Shown here in pieces: positions 36,972 to 46,731 of a DNA stretch of 64,000 nucleotides. The notes under the pieces were generated by a model. The model did no database searches. It was given only the letters and a program-made list of their open reading frames with translations, and was not told where the DNA came from. How positions within the stretch are numbered: position 1 is the first letter of the stretch; each line of letters starts with the position of its first letter. The stretch is from Cyclobacterium sp. 1_MG-2023 (lineage in GTDB: Bacteria > Bacteroidota > Bacteroidia > Cytophagales > Cyclobacteriaceae). Made by a program: the position numbers and the translations under genes. Location: the NCBI RefSeq assembly GCF_030546805.1, contig NZ_JAUOPC010000016.1, forward strand, positions 48,799 to 112,798, read 5' to 3'.

Positions 36972-38201
36972 ATGCCGTTATCAGGCAAACGTATTCTATT
37001 AGGTGTAACTGGGGGAATTGCTGCTTACAAAGCAGCACAACTTGTTCGCTTATTGGTAAAGTCACGGGCAGAGGTCAAAGTTGTAATGACGGCTTCTGCT
37101 CGTGACTTTATTACACCACTTACCTTGGCCACCTTATCCAAAAATCCGGTATCGATAGATTTTTTCAATCAAGAAACGGGTGAATGGACCAATCATGTGG
37201 CCTTAGGGGCTTGGGCTGATATATTGGTGATCGCCCCATTATCGGCAAATACCTTATCCAAATTGGCCAATGGCCAAAGTGACAGTTTACTGTCGTGTAC
37301 CTATCTTTCTTGTACCAGTCCGGTACTACTAGCCCCGGCAATGGATTTGGACATGTACCAACACCCTTCTGTCAAACAAAACCTCGCCACACTTGAAGGC
37401 TATGGCAACCATATTATGGAAGCCACAAGTGGAGAATTGGCCAGTGGATTAATTGGTCAAGGAAGGATGCCCGAACCGGAAGCAATCTTTGCTTCAATTC
37501 ATGATATCTTAAACCCTAAGCTTAGTTTCCAGGGTAAAACTATACTCATTACTGCAGGTCCTACTCAGGAAGCAATAGATCCTGTAAGGTATATCAGCAA
37601 TCATTCAAGTGGCAAAATGGGTATTGCATTGACAGAGAAAGCGGCAGAAAAAGGAGCTAAAGTAACTTTGATTTTAGGCCCCACAGCCTTAAAACCAAAA
37701 CCCCATCCTAACATCACTATCGTTCGGGTCACAAGTGCGTTAGACATGTTTAAAGCCAGTCAAAAATATCATAGTGAAGCTCAGGTGGTAATATTTTGTG
37801 CTGCAGTGGCTGATTATAGGATAGAAAAACCCTCTGAAGAAAAAATCAAGAAAAAAGAAAGTGCCCTTCAAATCAGTTTAATTAAAAACCCAGACATTGC
37901 TAAAACTTTGGGTGCCCATAAAAAGCAGGGGCAATTGCATATTGGTTTTGCTTTAGAAACGGATGAGGGGTTAAGAAGTGCTGAAAATAAACTTAAAGAA
38001 AAAAACTTTGATTTTGTGGTCCTAAATTCACTTCTTGACTCAGGAGCAGGTTTTCAAAAAGACACAAATCAAGTTACTATATTGTCTAAAAATAACGAAA
38101 GAATTAAAACCCCGGTATTGTCCAAGGAAATGTTGGCTATCCAGCTGTTGGATCAAATTGCTTCACTTCTAGAAAACAAGTTTGACAATACTGACGTTTA
38201 A
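36972..38201 (+). CDS. coaBC: Bifunctional phosphopantothenoylcysteine synthetase/decarboxylase CoaBC
   Basis: A 409-residue enzyme for two steps of coenzyme A synthesis. The N-terminal flavin-dependent decarboxylase domain CoaC (about 1-175) has GVTGGIAAYKAAQLVRLL, the active-site His in WTNHVALGAWADILVIAPLSANT, and APAMDLDMY. The C-terminal ligase domain CoaB (about 185-409) has ITAGPTQEAIDPVRYISNHSSGKMG and the AAVADYR and KNPDI motifs. It starts one base after rpoZ, in the same cluster as bamD. Confidence 0.96.
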   Translation: MPLSGKRILLGVTGGIAAYKAAQLVRLLVKSRAEVKVVMTASARDFITPLTLATLSKNPVSIDFFNQETGEWTNHVALGAWADILVIAPLSANTLSKLANGQSDSLLSCTYLSCTSPVLLAPAMDLDMYQHPSVKQNLATLEGYGNHIMEATSGELASGLIGQGRMPEPEAIFASIHDILNPKLSFQGKTILITAGPTQEAIDPVRYISNHSSGKMGIALTEKAAEKGAKVTLILGPTALKPKPHPNITIVRVTSALDMFKASQKYHSEAQVVIFCAAVADYRIEKPSEEKIKKKESALQISLIKNPDIAKTLGAHKKQGQLHIGFALETDEGLRSAENKLKEKNFDFVVLNSLLDSGAGFQKDTNQVTILSKNNERIKTPVLSKEMLAIQLLDQIASLLENKFDNTDV

Positions 38202-38396
38202 ATTGGAGTGATCACAAACCTTTTGGGTTAACCAATTAGGTGTTTTGAGAGAATCTATTTTAATCATTGCTGAAGATGAGACTCACCTCAGCATTACCGA
38301 AGCAGCTGATTGTTTGTTTAACATTTCAGTAGGTAACGAAAGGCCTTGCTCCTTTCAGATTTTATGAGTTTCCATTCAGCTTACAAAAGAGATCAA

Positions 38397-39308
38397 ATGG
38401 TACGCCTCACAGTCTTCATATTGCTTTTTGGGCTATTTTTAAGCCCTATAAAGTTGCTTTCCCAGCAACTCAACTTCACTGTAACAATAAATAGTGAACG
38501 TGCAAGAACCCAGGATACAGATATTTTTGATCAGATGAAATCTGCTTTTGAGCAATTCCTTAATGGTCGAAACTGGACAGATGCAGAACTCAAACCTCAG
38601 GAAAGGATAAAAGGCAACTTATTGATTACCATCAACGATATGCCACAGGTAGGCTTATTCAATGCGACAGTTCAAGTCCAGACAGTGAGGCCAATCTATG
38701 GTTCCAATTATGAAAGTTTAATCCTGAACTTTGCAGACCGCAACTGGACCTTTGAATATACGGAATCCCAACCCTTGGAATTCAATCAGTTTTCATATTT
38801 AAATAATATCACCTCACTATTAGCCTACTATGCCTTTATCGCCATAGGGATAGATCATGACTCCTTTTCGCCTCGCGGAGGCGATCCATATTTTGAAGTC
38901 GCTAACAATATTGTGGCCAATGCCCAGCAATCTTCAAGTTCAGGTTGGAACCAAAACCCCTCAGACAAAAGAAACCGGTACTGGCTGGCAAATGATCTTT
39001 ACAACTCCCAAGTGATGGTACCTGTTAGGGATGCCTATTATTTGTACCACAGGATGGGGCTTGATTTATTAACTACTAAGCCATCAGAAAGTTATCAAAA
39101 CATAGTAGAGGCAATCAAAATGGTGCAGGAAGCCAACAAGGTGCAACCAAATAGTATTCTAACAATTAGTTTTATGGACGCTAAATCGGATGAAATTAGC
39201 AAGATTCTTAAGGCTGCTCCTATGGAATTGAAAGAAGAAGCCGTAGAAGTTTTGCTAAAGGTAGATCCTAACAATGCCAGAAAATACAATGACATTTTGA
39301 AAGGATAA
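38397..39308 (+). CDS. DUF4835 family secreted protein
   Basis: About 303 residues from the ATG at 38397, which gives a clean signal peptide (VRLTVFILLFGLFLSPIKLLSQ). The frame is open back to a TTG at 38346 and an ATG at 38364, but those add a charged stretch. The mature part starts QLNFTVTINSERARTQDTD and has DRNWTFEYTESQPLEFNQFSY, both typical of DUF4835. Members sit between coaBC and recN in many Bacteroidota. I recall some pipelines labelling this family as a type IX secretion component (PorD), which I cannot verify here. Confidence 0.8.
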   Translation: MVRLTVFILLFGLFLSPIKLLSQQLNFTVTINSERARTQDTDIFDQMKSAFEQFLNGRNWTDAELKPQERIKGNLLITINDMPQVGLFNATVQVQTVRPIYGSNYESLILNFADRNWTFEYTESQPLEFNQFSYLNNITSLLAYYAFIAIGIDHDSFSPRGGDPYFEVANNIVANAQQSSSSGWNQNPSDKRNRYWLANDLYNSQVMVPVRDAYYLYHRMGLDLLTTKPSESYQNIVEAIKMVQEANKVQPNSILTISFMDAKSDEISKILKAAPMELKEEAVEVLLKVDPNNARKYNDILKG

Positions 39309-39330
39309 TCCTCAATTTTGGTTAATTTTG
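39296..39330 (+). promoter_or_regulatory. Candidate promoter for recN
   Basis: TTTG at 39296-39299 and TAATTTTG at 39323-39330 are 23 bases apart, matching the -33/-7 pattern. The recN ATG is 25 bases further on. Confidence 0.5.
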
Positions 39331-39355
39331 ACACCTTAAACGAAACCAAAGCAAC

Positions 39356-41008
39356 ATGTTAACCAACCTTAGCATAACCAATTATGCTTTGATAGAAAAA
39401 TTAGAAATGGAGCCCTGTGCCGGTCTCAATATGATCACCGGTGAAACAGGAGCAGGTAAATCCATTATGCTTGGTGCTGTTGGCTTACTATTGGGAAATA
39501 GGGCTGATACCAAGGCATTATTTGATGAGCAGAAAAAATGCATCATAGAGGGTGTATTCAATATACATAATTATGGATTAGAAAGATTCTTTGAAAAGGA
39601 GGAGTTGGATTATGAGCCGGCCTGTATTATTCGGCGGGAAATTTCGCCATCGGGGAAATCCCGTGCTTTCATTAATGACACTCCTGTAAGGCTGGAAAAT
39701 TTGAAAGTATTGGGGAAAATCCTGATGGATGTTCATTCCCAAAATGAGACTTTATTGTTGGGAGCTTCTTCCTACCAACTCTCTCTGATAGATGCTTTTG
39801 CTAAGGTTAACAAAGAAAAAGAAGCTTATTCTACACAATATCATGCCTACATAAAAACACAAAAAAAGGTGCGTTTGCTAGAACAAGAAAAGCAACAATA
39901 CCAGCAAGAAGCTGATTACAATCAGTTTCAGTTGGAAGAGTTGTCTAGTTTAAACCTAAAAGAAGGGGAACAAGCCTCTTTAGAAGCAAAAGAAGAATTA
40001 TTAAACCATGCTGAAGAAATAAAATCCCGAGCCTCACAGGCATTGGACAATCTCGAAAATGAGGAGTTGGGTGCAATGCAGCAATTGGCTGCAGCCAAGC
40101 AACATTTCCAATACCTACAAAAATTCGGGAAAAATTTTGAAGATTTAAACCAGAGGTTTGAAAGTCTACTAATAGAACTAAATGATATTTTAGAAAGCCT
40201 TTCTTTGGAGGAACAGGAAATTGAAGTGGATTTTGAAAAGTCCGAGTGGGTAAGAGAAAGGCTAAGTAAAATCTACCAGCTACAGAATAAACATGGCTTA
40301 AAAAGTGATAAAGAGCTCTTAGATTTGGCCTCATCTCTTGCGGACAAGGTATTTAAAGGAGATCACATAGAGGAAGAACTGGCCAATCAACAGGACATAC
40401 TCAGGCAATCCCAAGAAAAGCTTAATGCAATGGGCCAGAAGTTGTCCAAGAAGAGGCAGGCAATATTTAATGGTTTTAGCAAAGAGATACAATTCTTATT
40501 GGGGCAGTTAGGCATGGAAAATGCCAAGGTGGAAATCCTTAGAAAAGAAGTCCCGGCAAATGAATCCGGTATCGATGACATTGATATCTTATTTTCAGCC
40601 AACAAAGGAATTCAGCCCCAGCCAATTGGGCAAGTTGCCTCAGGGGGTGAATTTTCAAGGCTTATGTTTGCCATTAAATATGTTATGGCAGATAAAATGG
40701 CCTTACCTACACTAATATTCGACGAAATAGACACAGGAATATCCGGAGAAATAGCCCTACAAATGGTCCGAATGATGCAAGAAATTGCTACAAAACACCA
40801 GGTCATCTGTATAAGCCATTTGCCTCAAGTGGCGGCAAAAGGAGAAAAGCACTATTTCGTATACAAAGACAATAGCTCACAGAAAACAATTAGTAAAATA
40901 AAATTATTAAACCCTGAAGAAAGATTACTTGAAATCGCTAAGATGATTTCCGGGTCAAACCCCTCTACTACCGCCTTTGAAAATGCAAAAGAGTTGCTCG
41001 CGAAATAG
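39356..41008 (+). CDS. recN: DNA repair ATPase RecN
   Basis: A 550-residue SMC-like ATPase that helps hold and repair double-strand breaks. Walker A GETGAGKS is at 29-36, followed by the RecN-specific RREISPSGKSRAFIND. A long coiled-coil region occupies about 155-380. The C-terminal ATPase half has the signature QVASGGEFSRLMFAIK, Walker B LIFDEIDTGISG and the H-loop region ICISHLPQVAAKGEKHYFV. The length is normal. It has its own candidate promoter. Confidence 0.96.
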   Translation: MLTNLSITNYALIEKLEMEPCAGLNMITGETGAGKSIMLGAVGLLLGNRADTKALFDEQKKCIIEGVFNIHNYGLERFFEKEELDYEPACIIRREISPSGKSRAFINDTPVRLENLKVLGKILMDVHSQNETLLLGASSYQLSLIDAFAKVNKEKEAYSTQYHAYIKTQKKVRLLEQEKQQYQQEADYNQFQLEELSSLNLKEGEQASLEAKEELLNHAEEIKSRASQALDNLENEELGAMQQLAAAKQHFQYLQKFGKNFEDLNQRFESLLIELNDILESLSLEEQEIEVDFEKSEWVRERLSKIYQLQNKHGLKSDKELLDLASSLADKVFKGDHIEEELANQQDILRQSQEKLNAMGQKLSKKRQAIFNGFSKEIQFLLGQLGMENAKVEILRKEVPANESGIDDIDILFSANKGIQPQPIGQVASGGEFSRLMFAIKYVMADKMALPTLIFDEIDTGISGEIALQMVRMMQEIATKHQVICISHLPQVAAKGEKHYFVYKDNSSQKTISKIKLLNPEERLLEIAKMISGSNPSTTAFENAKELLAK

Positions 41009-41113
41009 ACAATTACATCCCTTTTCAAGAAGCCAAGTGGAAAATGTTTCACCCATTATTAGTTAATTTTATAGAATATTATTTAATTGAAGTTAGAAAA
41101 TCAAAATAATACA

Positions 41114-41935
41114 ATGCCTGAAAATTTATTAAAAGGAAAAAAAGGAATTATTACCGGTGCACTTGATGAAAATTCTATTGCCTGGCAAACGGCCTTAAAA
41201 GCAAAAGAACAAGGTGCAAAATTTGTTCTTACCAATGCCCCAATTGCCATGCGAATGGGTGCCATTCAGGAATTAGCTGATGAATGTGGGACAATCGTTA
41301 TCCCCGCCGACGCTACATCCGTTGAAGATATCGAAAAATTATACGATGAAGCAAAGGAATATTTGGGCGGAAATTTTGATTTCTTGCTCCACTCCATAGG
41401 CATGTCTCCTAATGTACGTAAAGGAAGATCCTACGGTGACCTAAATTACGATTGGGTGCAAAAGTCATATGATGTTTCAGCTGTTTCTTTCCACAAAATG
41501 CTACAAGTGGCAGAGAAAAAGGACATCTTAAATGAATGGGCTTCTGTTATTGCATTAAGTTATATTGCAGCAGAAAGGTCTTTCCCTTTTTACAGCGATA
41601 TGTCTGAAGCCAAAGCCATCCTTGAAAGTATTGCTAGAAACTACGGTTTAAGGTATGGGAAAAATAAAAATGTAAGGGTCAATACCATTTCCCAATCCCC
41701 TACTAAGACCACTGCTGGTTCAGGTATTGGAGGATTTGATGATTTCTTTGATTTTGCAGCCTTGGCGTCACCTCTTGGCAATGCTTCGGCAGAATCTTGT
41801 GCAGAATACATTGTCTCCATGTTTTCCGATTATACCAGAATGGTAACCATGCAAAACCTATTCCATGATGGTGGATATTCTACTACCGGTATTACACAAG
41901 ACCTAATTGATGCCTACGTAGCCAATAAAAAGTAA
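41114..41935 (+). CDS. fabI: Enoyl-ACP reductase FabI
   Basis: A 273-residue NADH-dependent enoyl-acyl carrier protein reductase, the last step of each fatty acid elongation cycle. The N-terminal FabI nucleotide motif is GIITGALDENSIAWQTA. The catalytic Tyr and Lys are in FYSDMSEAK, with the FabI spacing Y-x6-K, and SPTKTTAGSGI is the substrate-loop region. The frame begins at a TTG at 41087, but the ATG at 41114 gives the standard N-terminus (MPENLLKGKK). It is followed by a strong bidirectional terminator. Confidence 0.95.
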   Translation: MPENLLKGKKGIITGALDENSIAWQTALKAKEQGAKFVLTNAPIAMRMGAIQELADECGTIVIPADATSVEDIEKLYDEAKEYLGGNFDFLLHSIGMSPNVRKGRSYGDLNYDWVQKSYDVSAVSFHKMLQVAEKKDILNEWASVIALSYIAAERSFPFYSDMSEAKAILESIARNYGLRYGKNKNVRVNTISQSPTKTTAGSGIGGFDDFFDFAALASPLGNASAESCAEYIVSMFSDYTRMVTMQNLFHDGGYSTTGITQDLIDAYVANKK

Positions 41936-41955
41936 TATAACTTATACTCAATAAT

Positions 41956-41998
41956 AAAAAAGCCCCAAATGCTATCGATTAGCGTTTGGGGCTTTTTT
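41956..41998. terminator. Bidirectional terminator between fabI and leuB
   Basis: A 19-bp stem with one G-T pair (41956-41974 and 41980-41998), a TCGAT loop, and six A before and six T after. It can end transcription from both convergent genes. Confidence 0.95.
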
Positions 41999-42012
41999 AT
42001 GTATTATTGTTT

Positions 42013-43083
42013 TTACATTTTCTCAATTTGTTCGGCCAACCAATCTCCTACTTCAGAAGTTTTATAGGATTTCTCCCCTTCTGAAAGATCTTCAGTTACC
42101 ACACCTTTTTCTAAAGACAAATTAACCACATCTGATATTGCTTTAGCTTCATCCATTAAATCAAAAGCATACTCAAACATCATGGAAGCAGACAATACAG
42201 CTGCCAATGGATTGGCAATGTCTTTCCCTGCTGCTTGTGGATAAGATCCGTGGATAGGTTCAAAAAGCTTGGTTTTAAGACCAATTGAAGCAGATGGCAT
42301 CAATCCCATAGACCCACTAATTACAGAAGCTTCATCCGTAAGGATATCACCGAAAAGGTTTTCTGTAATCAAGACATCATAGGCTTTTGGCCATTGAACT
42401 AACCTCATGGCAACAGCATCCACAAATTCATATTCAACTTTCACGTCAGGATATTCAGGCGCCAGTCGTTGTACAGTTTCTCTCCAAAGGCGAGATGTAG
42501 CCAATACGTTAGCTTTATCAACGCAGGTCAATAGCTTCCTTCTCTTTCTAGCAAACTCAAAGCCCATTCTAGCCAGTCTTTCAATTTCCTCTACTGAGTA
42601 TACACAGGAATCAAAAGCTTTTGTTCCTTGCTCATTTCTACCTCTTGGTTCCCCAAAATAAATACCACCTGTCAACTCCCTTAAGAAAACCAAATCTGTA
42701 CCTTCAATTCTTTCTTTTTTCAAAGGAGACTTGTGAAGTAATGAAGGGAAAGTGAATGTAGGACGAACGTTGGAAAAAAGTCCTAATTTTTTCCTCATTT
42801 CCAATAAACCTTGCTCAGGCCTTACTTTAGCACTAGGATCATTGTCGAACTTAGGGTGGCCTATGGCACCAAAAAGAACGGCATCTGCTGCAACACAGGC
42901 ATCATGTGTGGCATCAGGGTAAGGGTTACCTACTGCATCAATAGCGGCAGCACCTGTGATGGCTTCATTGTATGTGATTTTATGTCCAAATTTCTTAGCG
43001 ACAGCATCCACAACTTTTACTGCCTGATTGATTACTTCAGGGCCAATACCATCACCAGGTAATAGGGCTATATTCATTTCCAT
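42013..43083 (-). CDS. leuB: 3-isopropylmalate dehydrogenase LeuB
   Basis: A 356-residue NAD-dependent decarboxylating dehydrogenase. It oxidises 3-isopropylmalate to the precursor of 2-oxoisocaproate, and in other organisms the same enzyme also handles 3-methylmalate from the citramalate route. Motifs: LLPGDGIGPEV at the N-terminus, the substrate arginines in PEQGLLEMRKKLGLFSNVRP, FLRELTGGIYFGEPR, VDKANVLATSRLWRE and the NLFGDILTDEASVISGSMGLMPSA metal and NAD region. It is the last gene of the nine-gene operon and overlaps the cimA-like gene by 32 bases. Confidence 0.95.
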   Translation of the reverse strand: MEMNIALLPGDGIGPEVINQAVKVVDAVAKKFGHKITYNEAITGAAAIDAVGNPYPDATHDACVAADAVLFGAIGHPKFDNDPSAKVRPEQGLLEMRKKLGLFSNVRPTFTFPSLLHKSPLKKERIEGTDLVFLRELTGGIYFGEPRGRNEQGTKAFDSCVYSVEEIERLARMGFEFARKRRKLLTCVDKANVLATSRLWRETVQRLAPEYPDVKVEYEFVDAVAMRLVQWPKAYDVLITENLFGDILTDEASVISGSMGLMPSASIGLKTKLFEPIHGSYPQAAGKDIANPLAAVLSASMMFEYAFDLMDEAKAISDVVNLSLEKGVVTEDLSEGEKSYKTSEVGDWLAEQIEKM

Positions 43084-44641
43084 AAGGATTCTTTTTTTCA
43101 GTTTTGTTACTATTTTTGATTTGTTCTATGATATTAAGCATTTTTTCGGTGGCCATCATGGCTGCGATGGTCTGGTCACTATCCAAACCTTTGGTCTTGA
43201 AGATCCTTCCATCCAAATCCCAGGTAACCACACATTCTACAAAGGCATCGGTCTTACCACCCGGAGGGATGCTAATATGAAAGTCAGTCAACTTTGGAAG
43301 TTGCATGTCCAGTCCCTTGTAGATCTTCTTTAGGGCTTTCATAAAAGAATCATACTGCCCATCACCTGAGGCATTCTGTTCATAATAGTTGTCGAATATT
43401 TTGACCCGCAACTGAACGGAAGGCTTTAAACCTTTGGAATGCACCATATGGTATCCATCAATAACAATGTCTTTATTAATGGAATTATTTTGAAGTACAT
43501 CTGAGATTATATAGGGAAGGTCTTCCGTTGTAACCCGCTCCTTTTTATCTCCGAGCTCAATGATTTTTTGTGTAACCTTTGTCAATTCTTCAGGCTCGAG
43601 AGAAATGCCTAGCTCTTCCAAGTTTTTGGAAATATTGGCTTTCCCTGAAGTTTTTCCTAAAGCATATTTCCGCGTTCTCCCAAAACGTTCTGGGAGCAAG
43701 TCGCTGAAGTACAGGTTCTTTTTATTGTCACCATCTGCATGTACACCTGCAGTTTGAGTAAATACATTCTCCCCAACCACCGGTTTATTTGCAGGAATTC
43801 GCAATCCTGAAAATTGCTCTACCAGCTTACTTATCCTGTAGATTTTACTTTCGTTAACATTGAGGTGACAAGGTGTAAAATCCTTTATTACTGCTACTAT
43901 GGATTCAAGGGGAGCATTGCCAGCTCGCTCTCCTAACCCATTGACAGTGGTATGTATGCCTTTGGCACCGGTATTTACCGCGTGAAGTACATTGGCAACA
44001 GACAGGTCATAATCATTGTGCGCATGGAAATCAAAATGCACTTCCGGAAATTTTTCACAAATCAGCTCCAGAAACTCCTTAACTTCATCCGGACAGAGTA
44101 GCCCAAGAGTATCCGGAAGCATAATTCTTTTGACCGGTTGCTGGGAGAGGAACTCAATCATGGAAAGGGCATAATCTCTAGAATTACGCATGCCATTGCT
44201 CCAGTCCTCCAAATAAACGTTTACTTCAATGCCATGTGCTCTTGCATAGGAAATGCACTTTTCTATCTCTGCAAAATGAACTTCGGGTGTTTTCTTTAGC
44301 TGATGCGTCAGGTGATTGAGGGAACCTTTTGTAAGCAAATTCATTACTTTGGCACCTGCTTCGACCATCCAATCTACAGATTTAGGAGTATCTACAAATC
44401 CTAAAACTTCAACGCTACCCAAAAATCCTCTCTCCTCAGCCCAATTTGTGATCCTTTTGACTCCTTCTAACTCACCTTCTGAAACTCTCGCTGAAGCCAC
44501 CTCAATTCGGTCCACCCTTAACTCTTCCAGCAAAAGCTTCGCAATCTGGAGTTTTTCTGAAGGAAGAAATGACACCCCAGAGGTTTGCTCTCCATCCCTC
44601 AGGGTGGTGTCCATGATTTCTATATTCTTTTCTCTACGCAT
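43052..44641 (-). CDS. cimA: Probable (R)-citramalate synthase, LeuA paralogue
   Basis: About 529 residues from the ATG at 44641; the frame also opens at a TTG at 44665. The HMGL-like catalytic barrel starts [14 protein letters not shown], and HFHAHNDYDLSVAN-type metal-binding histidines and the NGLGERAGNAPLE motif follow. The C-terminal LeuA regulatory domain is at about 400-515. Residues lining the pyruvate pocket of Leptospira citramalate synthase (Leu81, Leu104, Tyr144 there) are Leu80, Leu103 and Tyr143 here. ADGDNKKNLY also matches. It would make citramalate from pyruvate and acetyl-CoA for isoleucine. A second 2-isopropylmalate synthase is the alternative. Confidence 0.8.
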   Translation of the reverse strand: MRREKNIEIMDTTLRDGEQTSGVSFLPSEKLQIAKLLLEELRVDRIEVASARVSEGELEGVKRITNWAEERGFLGSVEVLGFVDTPKSVDWMVEAGAKVMNLLTKGSLNHLTHQLKKTPEVHFAEIEKCISYARAHGIEVNVYLEDWSNGMRNSRDYALSMIEFLSQQPVKRIMLPDTLGLLCPDEVKEFLELICEKFPEVHFDFHAHNDYDLSVANVLHAVNTGAKGIHTTVNGLGERAGNAPLESIVAVIKDFTPCHLNVNESKIYRISKLVEQFSGLRIPANKPVVGENVFTQTAGVHADGDNKKNLYFSDLLPERFGRTRKYALGKTSGKANISKNLEELGISLEPEELTKVTQKIIELGDKKERVTTEDLPYIISDVLQNNSINKDIVIDGYHMVHSKGLKPSVQLRVKIFDNYYEQNASGDGQYDSFMKALKKIYKGLDMQLPKLTDFHISIPPGGKTDAFVECVVTWDLDGRIFKTKGLDSDQTIAAMMATEKMLNIIEQIKNSNKTEKKNPYGNEYSPITW

Positions 44642-44692
44642 TCCCTTACCTTTAACCTGACACAATTGAAACTTCGAAACTCAGAGCAAGGT

Positions 44693-45283
44693 TTACCTTT
44701 TGGCTTCGAATGCTACTATTTCTTCTTTAAGGTTCAGCAAATAATCAATATCATCGAACCCATTTTTCATGTTTTGCTTTTTGTAAGAATTGATATCAAA
44801 GGATTCTGATTTTCCGGTAGATAGCAGGGTAATGGTTTGTTTATTAATATCCACCTCTATTTCTGCTTCAGGATTCGCTTCTACAGCTGTGAATAATTCT
44901 TCTGCAAATTCCGGTGATATGGTAACTGGAAGCACGCCAATGTTCAAGCAATTGTTTTTGAAAATATCAGCAAAGAAACTTGAAACCACACATCTAAATC
45001 CGTAATCATAAATGGCCCATACCGCATGCTCACGACTTGAACCTGATCCGAAATTCTTACCTGCTAAAAGTATCTTACCACTATAAGTCGGGTCATTTAA
45101 AACAAAATCCGGTTTAGGATTTCCTTCTTTATCATAACGCCAGTCTCTGAAAAGGTTGTCTCCAAATCCCTTTCTCTCTGTAGCCTTTAAAAACCTGGCC
45201 GGAATAATTTGGTCAGTATCTACATTTTCTGAGGAAAGAGGAACTACCCTACTGGTCAAAACATCAAATTTATCGTATGCCAT
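44693..45283 (-). CDS. leuD: 3-isopropylmalate dehydratase small subunit LeuD
   Basis: A 196-residue swivelling-domain subunit that pairs with LeuC to isomerise 2- and 3-isopropylmalate. It has the N-terminal VVPLSSENVDTDQIIPARFL and the substrate-binding GKNFGSGSSREHAVWAIYDYG segment. In the citramalate route the same heterodimer would also convert citramalate to 3-methylmalate. It lies four bases after leuC and is followed after about 50 bases by the cimA-like gene. Confidence 0.96.
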   Translation of the reverse strand: MAYDKFDVLTSRVVPLSSENVDTDQIIPARFLKATERKGFGDNLFRDWRYDKEGNPKPDFVLNDPTYSGKILLAGKNFGSGSSREHAVWAIYDYGFRCVVSSFFADIFKNNCLNIGVLPVTISPEFAEELFTAVEANPEAEIEVDINKQTITLLSTGKSESFDINSYKKQNMKNGFDDIDYLLNLKEEIVAFEAKR

Positions 45284-45287
45284 GGTA

Positions 45288-46709
45288 TTATTTTTCTTGT
45301 ACTAATTCTTCTATTATATCCCTTGGGTCTGTAATCATACCTGTAATGGCTACGGCCGCTACGGTTAAAGGTGAAGCCAGTAAAGTTCGGCTTCCCGGTC
45401 CTTGACGTCCTTCAAAGTTTCTGTTTGAAGTTGATACAGCATATTTTCCTGAAGGAATTTTATCGTCATTCATGGCCAAACAAGCAGAACAACCAGGCTG
45501 TCTTAATTTAAAGCCTGCATCTTCCAAAATTTGGACGATACCTTCTTCTATAGCCATTTTTTCTACTTCTCTGGATCCAGGAACAATCCAAGCAGTAATA
45601 TTGTCTGCTTTCTGTTTTCCTTTTACAAATTCAGCCACTGACCTTAAATCTTCTATACGTCCATTGGTACAACTACCCACGAATACATAGTCAATTTTTT
45701 TGCCTTCCATAGCCTCTCCAGGCTGAAAGCCCATATAATCCAAGGACTTGATATAAGATTTATTTTCACTCTCATTCATCCCGTCTGTGGTTGGGATATT
45801 CCCTCTCACTTTCACTCCCATACCCGGATTGGTACCATAAGTGATCATCGGCTCAATGTCTGCAGCATCATAATGGTATTCTACATCAAATGTAGCTCCC
45901 TCATCTGTCTGAAGTGTTTTCCAATGTGCAACAGCCTTGTCCCACTCTTCTCCTTTAGGTGAATATTGTTTCCCTTTAAGGTATTCAAAAGTGGTTTCAT
46001 CAGGGGCTATTAAGCCACCCCTTGCCCCCATCTCAATACTCATATTACAGATGGTCATTCTCGCTTCCATGCTCAAAGACCTGATGGCACTTCCTGCATA
46101 TTCGATGAAATACCCTGTCCCACCACTGGCAGAAATTTGAGCAATGATATACAATATTATATCCTTAGAGGTAACCCCTTTGCCTAATTCACCATCGATG
46201 GTAATTCTCATTTTCTTAGGCTTTGCTTGCATGATGCATTGGGTAGCAAAAACCATTTCAACTTCTGAAGTACCTATACCAAAAGCAATGGTACCAAAAG
46301 CTCCATGTGTGGAAGTATGACTATCTCCACAAACTATGGTCATTCCAGGTTGGGTAATGCCTAACTCGGGTCCGATTACATGAACAATTCCATGGTGATC
46401 AGTACCAAGATCGTGAAGATCTATTCCGTGCTTCTTACAATTTTCCCTTAACTTTTCAACTTGCATTCGGGAAAGTTGATCCTTGATCGTTTTGTCCTGA
46501 TCAACAGTGGGTACATTATGATCGGGAGTAGCAATGGTCCTTTCCGGGAACATAACCTTATTCCCTCTTTTTTCAAGGTTTAGGAATGCAACAGGGCTGG
46601 TTACTTCGTGGATAAAATGCTTATCTATGAAAAACACATCCGGACCACTTGGGATAGACTGGATCACGTGCGCATCCCAAATCTTATCAAATAATGATTT
46701 CTTCTCCAT
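45288..46709 (-). CDS. leuC: 3-isopropylmalate dehydratase large subunit LeuC
   Basis: A 473-residue aconitase-family subunit that carries the [4Fe-4S] cluster. The cluster cysteines are in [14 protein letters not shown] and in [12 protein letters not shown]. Other motifs are [24 protein letters not shown] and [30 protein letters not shown]. It acts with LeuD, encoded four bases downstream. It lies 22 bases after leuA. The length is normal and nothing is missing. Confidence 0.97.
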   Translation of the reverse strand: MEKKSLFDKIWDAHVIQSIPSGPDVFFIDKHFIHEVTSPVAFLNLEKRGNKVMFPERTIATPDHNVPTVDQDKTIKDQLSRMQVEKLRENCKKHGIDLHDLGTDHHGIVHVIGPELGITQPGMTIVCGDSHTSTHGAFGTIAFGIGTSEVEMVFATQCIMQAKPKKMRITIDGELGKGVTSKDIILYIIAQISASGGTGYFIEYAGSAIRSLSMEARMTICNMSIEMGARGGLIAPDETTFEYLKGKQYSPKGEEWDKAVAHWKTLQTDEGATFDVEYHYDAADIEPMITYGTNPGMGVKVRGNIPTTDGMNESENKSYIKSLDYMGFQPGEAMEGKKIDYVFVGSCTNGRIEDLRSVAEFVKGKQKADNITAWIVPGSREVEKMAIEEGIVQILEDAGFKLRQPGCSACLAMNDDKIPSGKYAVSTSNRNFEGRQGPGSRTLLASPLTVAAVAITGMITDPRDIIEELVQEK

Positions 46710-46731
46710 TATATTTAGATTTTTGTCAAAT

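Noticed and set aside
38202..38370. Open stretch between coaBC and the DUF4835 gene whose translation (HLSITEAADCLFNISVGN) faintly recalls an antitoxin helix-turn-helix
   Set aside because: It has no ATG or GTG start, the match is short and degenerate, and no toxin gene is adjacent. A decayed remnant is possible but not supported.
44316..44660. 114-codon plus-strand frame opposite the cimA-like gene
   Set aside because: It is antisense to a well-supported gene and its frame follows that gene's codon pattern.
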